Positions 1 through 10,230 of a stretch of DNA of 64,000 nucleotides are shown here, in pieces. The translations under genes and the position numbers were made by a program. The notes beneath the pieces were generated by a model. The model was not told the origin of the DNA. It did not search any database and saw nothing but the letters and a program-made list of their open reading frames with translations. The DNA comes from a bacterium (GTDB lineage: Bacteria; 4484-113; JAFGCY01). The stretch is taken from NCBI GenBank assembly GCA_016932385.1, contig JAFGCY010000058.1, positions 1 through 64,000 of the forward strand, given 5' to 3'. Position 1 is the first letter of the stretch, and every line of letters starts with the position of its first letter.

Positions 1-2281
1 CGATGGCAACGGCGACGGGCTGATCAATGTCAGCGACATCACGCCGATCGGCCAGCACTGGGGCGAACGCCTGGACGGCTATCGCGTTTACCGGAAAACC
101 CCCAGTGACGGTGATTACGTTTTGCTGGAGAATCCGGACGACCCGGGCCTGCCCTACACTGTGCCTCGATCGATGGGATTTCCCAGCGGGGCGGAGGCGG
201 CGGATCCCCGCCGGCCGGTTGTCTACAGCTTCACGGATACGGCACTTGCTGTTCCGAGTGGCGAATACACTTATTTCGTTGCACCCTACGACACCCAGTC
301 CGGCGAGGAAGGCACCGCTAGTGATGGGGTGGAAGCGGACCTGGATTTTGGAGGCTATGGCGAGAGTCCTCCGCTCGCGGTGCTGGAGGCTGATGTGGAA
401 TGGGGCGAACTGCCGCTGACGGTCAACTTCAGCGCGGAGCAGAGTCTGGATTTCGATGGTGAAATCGAGGCTTGCATATGGGACACGGACGAGAATCCCG
501 TCTTTCTTGAGGAAGATACTTTTCCCGACCTGACACGGCAGGTGGTTTACACCACGGCGGCGACGCATTGTCAATGGGTGATGATCATTGACGACGATGG
601 ATTCACGACTACCACTTGCGCCAAGGTCAGCGTCCGCGAGCCGGGCGGCAACCAGCCGCCGGTCGCTTCGGTGGTCGCCGAGCCGAACCAAGGCGAGGCT
701 CCGCTGGAAGTTACCTGGAATGCCACAGTCAGCGCCGACCACGACGGCACGATCGTGAAATACGAATGGGATACGGACAATGATCCAAGTACATTTGAAG
801 TCGATACCGGCGCTACGCCGACCTATCAGCGTACTTACCCGACGGGGGGGTTATACACCGAATATGTGCGTATTACCGATAACGGTGGCCTGACCGATAC
901 AGCTTCCAGTAATGTTTTAGTGCTTGGCGATGGTTTGAATCCGATGGCGCGATTTACTATGGATACTGAAGTAGGTGATGCTCCATTACTGGTCAATTTC
1001 GATGCCAGCGGCAGCTACGCTCCCAACGGCACGATCGTAAAATACGAATGGGATTACGACAGTGACTCGGTAGTCGACGATGTGTTTACCATACCGACCG
1101 CAACCCACACTTACATGACTCCGGGGTATTACACAGCTTCACTGACTGTGACCGACGATCAAGGGGCCATGGACGATACCCTTCATTACATTGAGGCTAA
1201 AGGCTGGAAGCCTGTCCTGGTCGACGCCGGCCCGTATCTCGGGGACAGCGTTTCGTTGGCGATCATCAACGGTACACCGGCCATCGCCTATTCGCTCGAT
1301 GACTGGGGTCACGATATGGAGTTGCGCTATATCCACTGTGAGGACACTTTCGGCGAAGCCTGGCCTGATACGCCGGTGATTGTCCATGACGGCGGGGCAA
1401 TCCACCATGTGGGCACTACTGTCTCGCTGGCCGAGGTAGTCGGTCGGCCCGCAATCGGCTACCACGACGCCACAGGCATTTATATGCTCTACCGCCGCGC
1501 CAGTGATGAAGCAGGCGCAGCCTGGCCTCCGGCCTCCTATCTGGTTGACACCGATGCTGGTGACTTCTGTTCGCTGGCGATGATCGACGGCTGTCCCGCG
1601 CTGAGTTACTTGCATGTCGGCCAGGACGAGTTGCGCTTTGCCCGGGCGCTGGATGCCAATGGAGATGCCTGGGATACGCCGGTCACGGTAAATGCCGCCA
1701 GCGGGTCGGGTCGATTCACGCAACTGCTCGCCGGCGGTTCAATGTTTTCCAATGCGCCGCTGATCGCCCATTACAACAGCTTGAATGCGCAACTGCTATT
1801 CGAACGGGCGCTTGATGTTGCCGGTGCCAGCTGGGCCGCGCCGGTCGCTATATCTGGTGCGGGCGAATGCACCGACTCCGTCGCCCTGGCCTTGATCAAC
1901 GGACTGCCGGCATTGGCCTACTACGGTACCGGCCCGTTCGCCACGCCAGGGCTGAATTACGTGCGGGCCCTGGACGGCACGCCGGCGTGGGGGCCGACCC
2001 ACCAGGTGGTTGTCGGCGCCAACAATGGCCTGCGGCCGTGCTTGACTCAGGCTGAATCCGGTCCGGCGGTTGCCTACAAGATGCGTAACCTGACCTTGCA
2101 GGACCAGCTGGCATACCAGACGTCCGCTGAAAATAGCGGAAGCACCTGGCATACCTGCGAGTACGTCGATACAACTCGCAATGTCGGTTTTTCGTTGAGC
2201 CTGGTTGCGTTCTATAGCATAGCCTTCATCGCTTATACGGACAGCGATTCCGGCCAATTGTGGTGTGCCACGCTGTACTAG
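1..2281 (+). CDS. Dockerin/PKD/propeller-like lipoprotein paralog 1 (5' end outside window)
   Basis: The reading frame is open from base 2, so the ATG at 122 in the ORF track is internal and the true start lies upstream. The visible part begins inside a calcium-binding dockerin/EF-hand-like repeat (DGNGDGLINVSDITPIGQ). A short linker (LDGYRVYRK) follows, then about three PKD-type domains, recognisable by repeated 'KYEWDTDNDP' and 'VRITDNGG' segments. The C-terminal half of about 350 residues has repeated 'RPAIGYHDA'-type blades, suggesting a beta-propeller. It is the first of three tandem paralogs. By analogy with the two complete copies it is probably an exported lipoprotein acting at the cell surface. 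Ligand and partner are unknown. Confidence 0.9.
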   Translation, partial: DGNGDGLINVSDITPIGQHWGERLDGYRVYRKTPSDGDYVLLENPDDPGLPYTVPRSMGFPSGAEAADPRRPVVYSFTDTALAVPSGEYTYFVAPYDTQSGEEGTASDGVEADLDFGGYGESPPLAVLEADVEWGELPLTVNFSAEQSLDFDGEIEACIWDTDENPVFLEEDTFPDLTRQVVYTTAATHCQWVMIIDDDGFTTTTCAKVSVREPGGNQPPVASVVAEPNQGEAPLEVTWNATVSADHDGTIVKYEWDTDNDPSTFEVDTGATPTYQRTYPTGGLYTEYVRITDNGGLTDTASSNVLVLGDGLNPMARFTMDTEVGDAPLLVNFDASGSYAPNGTIVKYEWDYDSDSVVDDVFTIPTATHTYMTPGYYTASLTVTDDQGAMDDTLHYIEAKGWKPVLVDAGPYLGDSVSLAIINGTPAIAYSLDDWGHDMELRYIHCEDTFGEAWPDTPVIVHDGGAIHHVGTTVSLAEVVGRPAIGYHDATGIYMLYRRASDEAGAAWPPASYLVDTDAGDFCSLAMIDGCPALSYLHVGQDELRFARALDANGDAWDTPVTVNAASGSGRFTQLLAGGSMFSNAPLIAHYNSLNAQLLFERALDVAGASWAAPVAISGAGECTDSVALALINGLPALAYYGTGPFATPGLNYVRALDGTPAWGPTHQVVVGANNGLRPCLTQAESGPAVAYKMRNLTLQDQLAYQTSAENSGSTWHTCEYVDTTRNVGFSLSLVAFYSIAFIAYTDSDSGQLWCATLY

Positions 2282-2372
2282 CGCGCGGGAGCCTGGCTGA
2301 ATTGCACCCAGTCCGGACAGCCAAGCAGAGCAGCGGCACTGGGGTTGTTACGAGGATGACATGGAGCTGGCC

Positions 2373-5201
2373 ATGAGAAGATTGTTGGTCTTAGGCTTGT
2401 TGATACTGCTGGCAATGGTCTGCTTGGCTGCGCCCGGTTGCGGTTCGCGGCAATCGGGCGGCGCCGGCATTCCGGTTATGCCCAGCGGAACCGAAGCACC
2501 CTCGCCGGCGGAACTGGAAGCACTGCTCGCCGCCGAACTGGCGCGCCTGGGGGTCGATCCGGCCAAGGCGGCTGCCGCGGCGCCGCAGGGCGAAACCAAC
2601 CGCGTCTTCAACCTCGAGGCGGCCGTGGTCGATCCTGACGGGCATGGAGGGGGTTTTCCCAGCGAGATCATCCTGGCCTGGACGGAGCGGTGCGTCGGCG
2701 ACTACAACCAGGACGGGCTGGTCGGCGTCAGCGACCTGACCCCGCTTGGCCAGCAGTACCTGGAAACCGTGGACTACGGCCCGGCGGATTACCGCTTCGG
2801 GATTCCGTATTGGCCGCTGGGCTTCCCGACAGATGACGGCGGCGCCGGTGTGGGTAATCCCCCCCTAGACGGCAGTCCCGCCGACCGCTGGCGCCTGGCG
2901 CGCGTCGATGGCAACGGCGACGGCCTGATCAATGTCAGCGACATCACGCCGATCGGCCAGCACTGGAAAGAGCGCCTGGACGGCTACCGGGTTTACCGGA
3001 AATGCGCCGGCGAACAGGGCTATATGCTCGTGAAGAATCAGGACGATCCGGCCCTGCCGTACACCGTACCGCGCCAGCTCGGTTTTCCCGCTGGTGCCAC
3101 CGAGCCAGACCCGCGCCGCCCGGTGCATTACGTCTTCCACGATTACTATGGCGAGCAACCACTCGGCATGTGGGAATACTTCGTGGTTCCCTATGACGCG
3201 GAGTCTGATCAGGAAGGTGTTCGCTCCACGCCGGCCTTGGTCTACGTGTTAAACGGTGGCGGCGGTACCCTGCCGCCCATCGCGAGCCTGACCGTCGACG
3301 TCGACCATGGCGTCCTGCCGCTGACCGTGACTTTCGATGCTTCCAACAGCTGGGATGCCGACGGCAATATCCTCAAATACGAATGGGACACGGACAACGA
3401 TCCTGCGACCTTCGAATGGGATTCGCAGACGGATCCCAGCTTGCCCGGCATCACTTACCACACCTCCGGCGTCCATGATCAATGGGTGCGCGTGACCGAT
3501 AACGACGGGCTGACCGCGACCGCCTGCGCAAAGGTGGCGGTGGCGGACACCGGCGGCAACCTGCCGCCCCTGGCCAAGGTCGCGGGCACACCGGCACGGA
3601 GTGAAGTACCGCGGCAGGTTACCTGGGACGCCAGCGCCAGTCTGGACTACGACGGTTCCATCGTCAAATACGAATGGGATCTGGATGACAATCCCATTGA
3701 TTTCGAGCAAGATACCGGTACCACGCCTACGCTGGTGATCACCTATGACCAACCGTACCAGCATTTCCAGTACGTGCGCGTGACCGATAACACGGGGGCG
3801 AGCGATATTGCCTTTGGCTCCGTGATTACCAGCGCTGGTCTGAACCTTGCCCCCTTCGGCGTCATCACCGCCGGCGTGACCGAAGGAGAAGCGCCGTTCA
3901 CGGTAGAATTCGATGCCGGCCAAAGCTATGACCTTGATGGTACGATCCAGCAGTACGAGTGGGACTTCGACAGTGACAATATCACCGATTTATCATCCCA
4001 ATCACCGATCGCTCAGTTCGTTTATATAACTCCGGGTATCTTCACCGCGACACTAACAGTGATAGACGACCAAGGCGCTCGGGGTCAAGCTTATCAGAAT
4101 GCCTGGGTGCATGGCTGGCGAACCATCCGGGTCGACGCCGGCCCGTATATCGGCCTCGATGTTTCGCTGGCCTTGATCGCCGGCCGGCCGGCCATCGCCT
4201 ATTCGCTCAACGATTTCGGCAACGATATGGAGTTGCGCTATATCCGTGCGGCCGAAGGTTGTGGCGATTACTGGCCGGCGAGTCCGGTCGTCGTCTACGA
4301 TGGAGGCAACCAGTACCTGGTCGGTACCTCGCTATCCCTGGCCGAAGTCAACGGCCGGCCCGCGATCGCCTATCACGATGCATCCGCCGGCATGTTGCTC
4401 TACCGCCGCGCCGGTGATGCGGAAGGCGCCTCCTGGCCGGCGCAGTTGAACGTGCTGGACGGCGGCGGCGCGGCGATGGCCGGCGATGGCTGCTCGCTGG
4501 CTGTGATCGGCGGCCTCCCGGCGGTCAGTTACCGCCATATGACACTGGACTACCTGCGGTATATCCGCGCGCTGGACCTGGACGGGACGGTTTGGGGAGC
4601 CCCGGTGGCCGTGAATGCGAATGCCGGCTCAGGGGCATACAGCTTGTTATTGGAAGGCACGACTTCGAAAACCGTGCCGATGATCGCGCATTACAACCAT
4701 GCGATTTCGCAGCTGCTGTTCGAGTGCTCGGACGATGCGATTGGCGTGACGTGGGGGGCCACGGTCGGCATCAGCAATTCCGGCAGTTGCTACGATTCGG
4801 TTGCGTTCGCCCTGGTCGACGGACTGCCGACGCTGGCGTATTTCGGCCTGAGCCAGTTTGGCGCCACCGGTTTGAATTACATCCGCGGCACGGACGGCGT
4901 GTTTTCGGGCGGCACGGCGCGGCAGCTGGTCAGCGGCAATGAAAACGGTATGCGCCCGTGCCTGGCTGAGGTGTATTATAAGCCCGCGGTGGCATACAAG
5001 TACCGCCCGCTTGGCCACCCGGACCGCCTGATGTACATCGAAGCCACCGATAAGGTCGGTGATACTTGGGGCGCGGTCGAGACTGTTGATATAGCCAACA
5101 GCATCGGTCCCTATTTGAGCATGATCGAGGTGAATGACCAGCCGGCAATCGCATATACGAACGATACGCCCGGCGAACTGTGGTATGCCATCCGGCATTA
5201 G
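2373..5201 (+). CDS. Dockerin/PKD/propeller-like lipoprotein paralog 2
   Basis: About 942 residues. I prefer the ATG at 2373 (MRRLLVLGL...) because paralog 3 starts the same way and GGAG lies 6 nt upstream. The ATG at 2361, with GAGG 5 nt upstream, is also possible. A hydrophobic signal ends at a lipobox-like LAAPGC. Two dockerin-like calcium loops follow (GDYNQDGLVGVSDLTPLGQ and DGNGDGLINVSDITPIGQ), then about three PKD domains and a C-terminal region of repeated 'GRPAIAYH' blades. It lies 79-91 nt downstream of paralog 1. The architecture suggests a surface-anchored carbohydrate- or protein-interaction lipoprotein, but no catalytic motif is visible and the function is unknown. Confidence 0.9.
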   Translation: MRRLLVLGLLILLAMVCLAAPGCGSRQSGGAGIPVMPSGTEAPSPAELEALLAAELARLGVDPAKAAAAAPQGETNRVFNLEAAVVDPDGHGGGFPSEIILAWTERCVGDYNQDGLVGVSDLTPLGQQYLETVDYGPADYRFGIPYWPLGFPTDDGGAGVGNPPLDGSPADRWRLARVDGNGDGLINVSDITPIGQHWKERLDGYRVYRKCAGEQGYMLVKNQDDPALPYTVPRQLGFPAGATEPDPRRPVHYVFHDYYGEQPLGMWEYFVVPYDAESDQEGVRSTPALVYVLNGGGGTLPPIASLTVDVDHGVLPLTVTFDASNSWDADGNILKYEWDTDNDPATFEWDSQTDPSLPGITYHTSGVHDQWVRVTDNDGLTATACAKVAVADTGGNLPPLAKVAGTPARSEVPRQVTWDASASLDYDGSIVKYEWDLDDNPIDFEQDTGTTPTLVITYDQPYQHFQYVRVTDNTGASDIAFGSVITSAGLNLAPFGVITAGVTEGEAPFTVEFDAGQSYDLDGTIQQYEWDFDSDNITDLSSQSPIAQFVYITPGIFTATLTVIDDQGARGQAYQNAWVHGWRTIRVDAGPYIGLDVSLALIAGRPAIAYSLNDFGNDMELRYIRAAEGCGDYWPASPVVVYDGGNQYLVGTSLSLAEVNGRPAIAYHDASAGMLLYRRAGDAEGASWPAQLNVLDGGGAAMAGDGCSLAVIGGLPAVSYRHMTLDYLRYIRALDLDGTVWGAPVAVNANAGSGAYSLLLEGTTSKTVPMIAHYNHAISQLLFECSDDAIGVTWGATVGISNSGSCYDSVAFALVDGLPTLAYFGLSQFGATGLNYIRGTDGVFSGGTARQLVSGNENGMRPCLAEVYYKPAVAYKYRPLGHPDRLMYIEATDKVGDTWGAVETVDIANSIGPYLSMIEVNDQPAIAYTNDTPGELWYAIRH

Positions 5202-5463
5202 CCGGCTTCATCTCAGTTTGCCGGTCTGCCGCGGTCAAGAAGCGCGGACTTGTTCGCGGCGAACATCCCTCGTTGGGTTCGCAATCTGGGCCGCTGGCGG
5301 CGTTTTCCTTAAACAACGGTTAAAATCAAGGCAGGTGATGTTAAGTGTTACCAGCTCTGAACTAGTTCACTGGATCCTGAAAGCGCTATACACCTAACGG
5401 CTCGCGTTGTCATCCGCCGGTATTCACCTGCACAGATTAAACCAACACTGTGGGGAGAGGGAT

Positions 5464-8292
5464 ATGCGTCGTCTGATGGCTGTATTCTGCTTTATCATCG
5501 TTTTCGGCACGCTGCTGTACGGCTGCAACGGCAGCGGATCCCTGAGCCGGACGGTGGATCCGTTGGCCCGGGAAACTGCGCCGAGTCTGGATCAGCTGGA
5601 AGCCGTGCTGTCCAGCGAGTTGGACCGTCTCGGCATCGACCCAGTCCGGCACCCCCAGGCAGCGCCTCAAGGCGCGGGCAATCGCTCGTTCGACCTGTCG
5701 CTCAACGTCAATGATCCAGACGGCACCGGGCCGAATCCACCGGTATCCATCGAATTGGCCTGGACCGCACGAACCATCGGCGACTACAACCAGGACGGGT
5801 TGGTGGGAGTCAGTGACCTGACGCCGCTCGGGCAGCACTTCCTGGAAGAAGCGGCGTATCATCCCGCCGCGCCGTACGCCATCACGCACTGGCCGCTGGG
5901 CTCGCCCACCGACGACGGCGGAGTGGGGTTGGGCAACCTGCCACCGGAGAACTGCGGAGCCCGGTCTTGGCGTCGGGCGCAGATCGACGGCAACAGCGAT
6001 GGGCTGATCAACGTCAGCGACATCACGCCGATCGGCCAGCACTGGAATGAACACTTGGACGGCTATCGCGTTTACCGGCAGCTGCCGGGCGAGTCCGAGT
6101 TCAGCTGGCTGCCCAATCCGGCCGACGCCGGACTGCCCTATACCGTCCGGTACAGCTCGGCTTTTCCCGCCGGCAGCGCGGCGCCCGATCCCCATCGCCC
6201 GTTGTGCTTCACATTCACTGACGAGCAGCTAAGCGCGACGCAGGGCTTGTACACCTATTATGTGGCGCCCTACGATGCCGAGACGAACGCGGAAGGCCCG
6301 TCATCGCCAGTTCGGGAGGCGGACCTGAGCGCCGGCGGCGGAGGTATGACCGCGCCTTTGGCCGTACTCGCGGTCGACCAGGATCACGGCGAACGGCCGC
6401 TGGCGGTGCTGTTCGACGCGACGCCGAGCTGGGATCCGGATGGGAACGTCGTGCGCTATGAATGGGACACGGACAATGATCCCGCCACTTGGGAATACGA
6501 CTCGACGCCGGATACGACCATGGCGATGACCTACAACACGACCGGCACGCACGATCAGTGGTTGCGCGTCACCGATGACGACGGGCACACGGCGACGACG
6601 CACCTCAAGGTCGCGGTCAGCGATCCCGGCGGCAACCTGCCCCCGTTCGCGGCGCTGAGCGGCGATCCAGCGGAAGGTTTGCTGCCGCTGAATGTCACCT
6701 GGGACGCCGGTGCCAGCACGGATCTGGACGGCACGATCGCAAAGTACGAGTGGGATATGGACGGCGATCCGACGACCTGGGAGTACGATTCCGGAGCGAC
6801 GCCTTCGTACCAGATGACGTACAACACCGGTGGCGAACATCAGCAGTACGTGCGCATCACCGACGACGGCGGACTGACGGACACGGCATTTGCCTCGGTG
6901 TTCGTCGGCGGTTCGGGCGGCAACCAAGCACCGACGGCAGTTTTAGCGTGCAGCACCACACAAGGCGACGCGCCGTTGGTGGTGAGTTTCGATGCCAGCG
7001 GCAGTTCCGATCCCGATGGCAATATCCAACAGTATGAATGGGATTACGACGGCGACAGCGTGATCGACGGCACTACTGCTGTGGCCTTTTCGTCATACAC
7101 TTACAGCGCGCCGGGCGATTATCTGGCTACGGTCACGGTCACCGACGATGGGGGGGCGGCGGACAGCGCGTCGGAAGGTATCACGGCTCATGGCTGGGTG
7201 AATGTACTAGCTGACAACAGCTATCCGCTGTACCGGGAATCGTGTTCTGCTGCGGTAGTTAACGGGCGTCCTGCTGTTGCTTACTTAGTTTACAACGGTA
7301 TGACCGGGTACACCACGGTATCGTACAAGCGCGCGGATGACGTACACGGAACCAGTTGGCCGAGCTCCGGTACTTACGTTTACGACGGCGGCGCGGGTAT
7401 GCACATTGGGCATTCAATCTCAATGGCAGTTGTCGACGGCAATCCGGCGCTCGGATTCGACGACTCGCAGACCAGCGCTTTGTTCTTTATCCGCGCCACG
7501 GACCAGGATGGCAGCAACTGGCCGGCCATGCCACTGTCAGTGGATGCCACGGGCAACGTAAGCGAGGGCCACTGCTCGCTGGCGGTTGTGGATGGCCATC
7601 CCGCTCTGAGCTATTGCTATCTGTCTTTCGGCGACCTGTTCTACGTCCGGGCCCAGGATTCGGTTGGCAGCACCTGGTTTGCGCCGTCATCTGTTCATGA
7701 TGGCACGGATCTCGGTTGGTATACGACCTTGCTGGAATTTGCGACAACCTCCGCATTCCCGCTGATAGCGCATTACGACAACTTCACTAGCCAGGTGTTG
7801 TTTGAGCGCGCGACGGATGCTACCGGCACCAGTTGGCAAACCCCGGCGGCACTGTGTGGGATCGGCGACGGCGGTAATTCAGTCTCGATGGCGATTATCA
7901 ACGCGCTTCCCGCCGTCGCATTCTTCGGTCTTGACCAATCCAGCGTGCCGGGTCTGAACTACCTGCGCTGCACGGACAGCACCAATTTCAACTGGGGTAC
8001 GACGCAGCAATTGGTGACTGGGGGCGATAACGGCCTGAAACCTTGTTTGGCTTCGATCGGCGGCAAGCCAGCAGTGGCGTATAAGCGCACAGTCGCGCCA
8101 AATCACGATGCGCTGATGTACATCGCTGCTACTGATGCAAATGGGAGCGCTTGGGGAGCGATCGAGACGGTAGACGCAACGAACAACGTTTGTAACTACC
8201 TGAGTCTGATAGAAGTGGACGGGCGTCCCGGCATCGCTTACCGGCTAAGCAACACGGGACCCCAAGAAATCTGGTACGCATTCCGGTACTAG
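5464..8292 (+). CDS. Dockerin/PKD/propeller-like lipoprotein paralog 3
   Basis: The ORF track starts at 5407, but the ATG at 5464 has GGAGAGG just upstream and gives a clean lipoprotein signal (MRRLMAVFCF... ending LLYGC). The mature protein has two dockerin-like loops (GDYNQDGLVGVSDLTPLGQ; DGNSDGLINVSDITPIGQ), three PKD domains with 'YEWDTDNDP' cores, and a C-terminal propeller-like region of about 370 residues. The order is the same as in paralogs 1 and 2. The stretch encoding INVSDITPIGQHW is nearly identical at DNA level in all three copies, indicating recent duplication or gene conversion. A 262-nt gap separates it from paralog 2, so it may have its own promoter. Confidence 0.9.
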   Translation: MRRLMAVFCFIIVFGTLLYGCNGSGSLSRTVDPLARETAPSLDQLEAVLSSELDRLGIDPVRHPQAAPQGAGNRSFDLSLNVNDPDGTGPNPPVSIELAWTARTIGDYNQDGLVGVSDLTPLGQHFLEEAAYHPAAPYAITHWPLGSPTDDGGVGLGNLPPENCGARSWRRAQIDGNSDGLINVSDITPIGQHWNEHLDGYRVYRQLPGESEFSWLPNPADAGLPYTVRYSSAFPAGSAAPDPHRPLCFTFTDEQLSATQGLYTYYVAPYDAETNAEGPSSPVREADLSAGGGGMTAPLAVLAVDQDHGERPLAVLFDATPSWDPDGNVVRYEWDTDNDPATWEYDSTPDTTMAMTYNTTGTHDQWLRVTDDDGHTATTHLKVAVSDPGGNLPPFAALSGDPAEGLLPLNVTWDAGASTDLDGTIAKYEWDMDGDPTTWEYDSGATPSYQMTYNTGGEHQQYVRITDDGGLTDTAFASVFVGGSGGNQAPTAVLACSTTQGDAPLVVSFDASGSSDPDGNIQQYEWDYDGDSVIDGTTAVAFSSYTYSAPGDYLATVTVTDDGGAADSASEGITAHGWVNVLADNSYPLYRESCSAAVVNGRPAVAYLVYNGMTGYTTVSYKRADDVHGTSWPSSGTYVYDGGAGMHIGHSISMAVVDGNPALGFDDSQTSALFFIRATDQDGSNWPAMPLSVDATGNVSEGHCSLAVVDGHPALSYCYLSFGDLFYVRAQDSVGSTWFAPSSVHDGTDLGWYTTLLEFATTSAFPLIAHYDNFTSQVLFERATDATGTSWQTPAALCGIGDGGNSVSMAIINALPAVAFFGLDQSSVPGLNYLRCTDSTNFNWGTTQQLVTGGDNGLKPCLASIGGKPAVAYKRTVAPNHDALMYIAATDANGSAWGAIETVDATNNVCNYLSLIEVDGRPGIAYRLSNTGPQEIWYAFRY

Positions 8293-8328
8293 CCAGGGAC
8301 GCGGTTAAAAAAGGATGGCGACCTAGCT

Positions 8329-8958
8329 CTACCGCCGCGATTTGCGCTTGAGTACGCCGGTCTTAGCCGGGCTGACGGCGGGATGGTCCGTCCAGACGCA
8401 GCGCCAGGGATGCGGGTCGGGGAAGCTGAAGCCGATCCGCGTCGTCCAGGTCAGTTCCACGGGGCGCCAGTCCGCCGGCCGGTAGAGCCAGGCCGCGCCG
8501 CGCCGGTCGAGCAGATTAAGCGCGTTGTGCCGGCGGTCCAGCTCCAGCCCCCGGCACAGCAAGCCCGGTCCGTTCAGACGTAAAGGCTCGGTGTCGTCGA
8601 GTGGCCGATCGTCCGGCGGCAGGGGCTCGGCGGCGCGCAGCAGCACCGCGGCGGCGGTGCCGGCCGCCTCGCAGACCACGTTCGCGCAGTGCCACATGCC
8701 GTAGGTGAAGTAGACGTAGAGCCGCCCCGGGGGACCGAACATCACCTCGTTGCGCGGCGTCCGTCCCCGGTAGGCGTGGCAGCCCGGCTCGCGCTGGTGG
8801 TACGCCTCGGCCTCGACGATCCGGGCGCGGATGATGCGACCGCCGTCCAGGCGCCGCGCCAGCACGCAGCCGATCAGTCCGGCCGCGGCCTCGACCACGT
8901 CGCCGGCCAGGAGTTCGGCCAGTGGGCGGTCGGCGGTCTGGTGGGGCTGCATTGCCAT
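8329..8958 (-). CDS. mpg: Alkyladenine (3-methyladenine) DNA glycosylase, AAG/Mpg family
   Basis: This family excises alkylated purines such as 3-methyladenine in base excision repair. Hallmarks are present: VEAEAY carries the catalytic Glu region, followed by RGRTPRNEVMFGPPG and YVYFTYGMWHCANVV, then a C-terminal part typical of the family. I chose the ATG at 8958, giving 209 residues, the usual bacterial length. It has GGGA upstream, and the longer ORF (9021) would run into the divergent gene at 8998. The family's usual 'D-x-x-x-H' after EAY reads EPGCHAY here, a small deviation. It is transcribed divergently from the lipoprotein/MgtC pair. Confidence 0.93.
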   Translation of the reverse strand: MAMQPHQTADRPLAELLAGDVVEAAAGLIGCVLARRLDGGRIIRARIVEAEAYHQREPGCHAYRGRTPRNEVMFGPPGRLYVYFTYGMWHCANVVCEAAGTAAAVLLRAAEPLPPDDRPLDDTEPLRLNGPGLLCRGLELDRRHNALNLLDRRGAAWLYRPADWRPVELTWTTRIGFSFPDPHPWRCVWTDHPAVSPAKTGVLKRKSRR

Positions 8959-8985
8959 AGTGTTTCCCGAGCGCACAGCGATCGG

Positions 8986-8991
8986 TAAAAT
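8986..8991 (+). promoter_or_regulatory. -10 box TAAAAT for a leaderless transcript
   Basis: TAAAAT ends exactly 7 nt before the A of the ATG at 8998 and no Shine-Dalgarno sequence is present. A start about 7 nt after the -10 would place +1 at or next to the ATG. The same spacing recurs at five other genes in this window. The -35 region is weak. Confidence 0.55.
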
Positions 8992-8997
8992 CATACT

Positions 8998-10230
8998 ATG
9001 TACGAACCGCGACAACTGCATTCCGTCCTGGGCGCAATCGGCGCCGCCCTCGTCCTGCTGATCCTGGCCGGCTGCCCCCAGCCGAATCCGAAATCAACGC
9101 CCCAGGCCGCTGCCGGTGGGGCGGGCGCTTCGTCAGCGACAACACAGTCAACGGCCAATTCAGCCCAGGCGATCTCGCTGTTCGCCGGAACGGAGCTGGA
9201 GCACCATCCACCATTCGCGCTGGACATGGACCGGGCCTGTTCGCATTTCTACACGGTGGAGGCGGGGACGAACACCTCCGGCAGCAAGGTGGTACGTTAT
9301 GAGCTGGCCGAAGACGGACTGGGGGCGACGCGGGTAGTACTGGACTCCACCGCCCTGTATCGGGCTTGGGTGCGCGCGCATCCGAGCCAGGACGAGTGCC
9401 TGCTGATTTCCCACGAGCAACTGGCAGGCGAGCCGGTCTGCGATGTGCTGTGGCGCTGCGTCAATAACCAGTTGGGATGCTTGGACTACCGGAAGGTGGA
9501 GGGCTTTCCGCGCCAGCTGTCGGCCAATGCCTGCTATAACCTCGAGCCGGCCTTTTCCTGGGACGGGCGGTACGTGATTGTGCCGCTGTGGGAGCGCGGT
9601 TTCTGCATCCTGGAACTCGCCACCGGCACGGGCCGGTTTATCGAATACCCGGACGGCACCGCCGGCTTCACCGGGTTGGCGCTGGACGGCCGGCCGCCGG
9701 CCGAGGACCGCGATCTGCTGTACCTGTCGCTGTGGCGGATCGGCGGCGTCGATCCCGAATGGTGCAATGTCAGCGTGATCGACCTGCCCAGCGGTGAATA
9801 CCTGCGCAAACTGGACCTGGATTGGGTCGTCTACGACATCGCCGGCAACGACATCATCAACGAGCCCTGGCTGGTTCACGGTTCGCGCCTGCCCAACAAG
9901 AACACGGAGCACAAGCGCGTCCTGCGCCTGGCGCTGATCGATCCGGCTACCGAAATGCAGAAGCTGCTGAATTTCTATGGCTTGCCGTATTGGCCGATGG
10001 GCCTGGAGCCGCACGGGCAGTACGCCGTCTTTCTCGATCAACTCCGCGGCGCGATCGCGCGCCTCAATCCGGCGACGGAGGTGGTCGAGTTCGATCCGCG
10101 CTATTACAATCCCGAGACGCAGGTGATTGTGGCCGAGGGCGGCGAGCGCGTTTATTGCTGGTATAAGGCCGAGTTGGTCCGCGCGCGGTTCACCGAGCAG
10201 ACCGACTACGCGGAGGACGGCGATGCCTGA
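8998..10230 (+). CDS. Lipoprotein of unknown function, propeller-like
   Basis: 410 residues. The N-terminus is a lipoprotein signal (VLGAIGAALVLLILAGC, lipobox LAGC) followed by a Ser/Thr/Ala-rich linker. The rest resembles a WD40/TolB-type propeller, with segments such as 'FSWDGRYVIVPLWERG' and 'EPHGQYAVFLDQ' typical of blade strands, but I cannot assign a family. There is no ribosome binding site; a TAAAAT -10 box lies 7 nt upstream of the ATG, suggesting leaderless translation. The gene overlaps the next one (MgtC-like) by 8 nt, so the two are probably translated from one mRNA. Confidence 0.85.
   Translation: MYEPRQLHSVLGAIGAALVLLILAGCPQPNPKSTPQAAAGGAGASSATTQSTANSAQAISLFAGTELEHHPPFALDMDRACSHFYTVEAGTNTSGSKVVRYELAEDGLGATRVVLDSTALYRAWVRAHPSQDECLLISHEQLAGEPVCDVLWRCVNNQLGCLDYRKVEGFPRQLSANACYNLEPAFSWDGRYVIVPLWERGFCILELATGTGRFIEYPDGTAGFTGLALDGRPPAEDRDLLYLSLWRIGGVDPEWCNVSVIDLPSGEYLRKLDLDWVVYDIAGNDIINEPWLVHGSRLPNKNTEHKRVLRLALIDPATEMQKLLNFYGLPYWPMGLEPHGQYAVFLDQLRGAIARLNPATEVVEFDPRYYNPETQVIVAEGGERVYCWYKAELVRARFTEQTDYAEDGDA

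Noticed and set aside
122-2281. Start of paralog 1 at 122
   Set aside because: The same frame is open back to base 2 with dockerin-like residues aligned to the two complete paralogs, so 122 is an internal Met.
10127-10222. N-terminal 32-residue extension of the MgtC-like protein
   Set aside because: It lies inside the upstream gene, whereas the ATG at 10223 has a GGAGG at proper distance and starts the conserved membrane domain.
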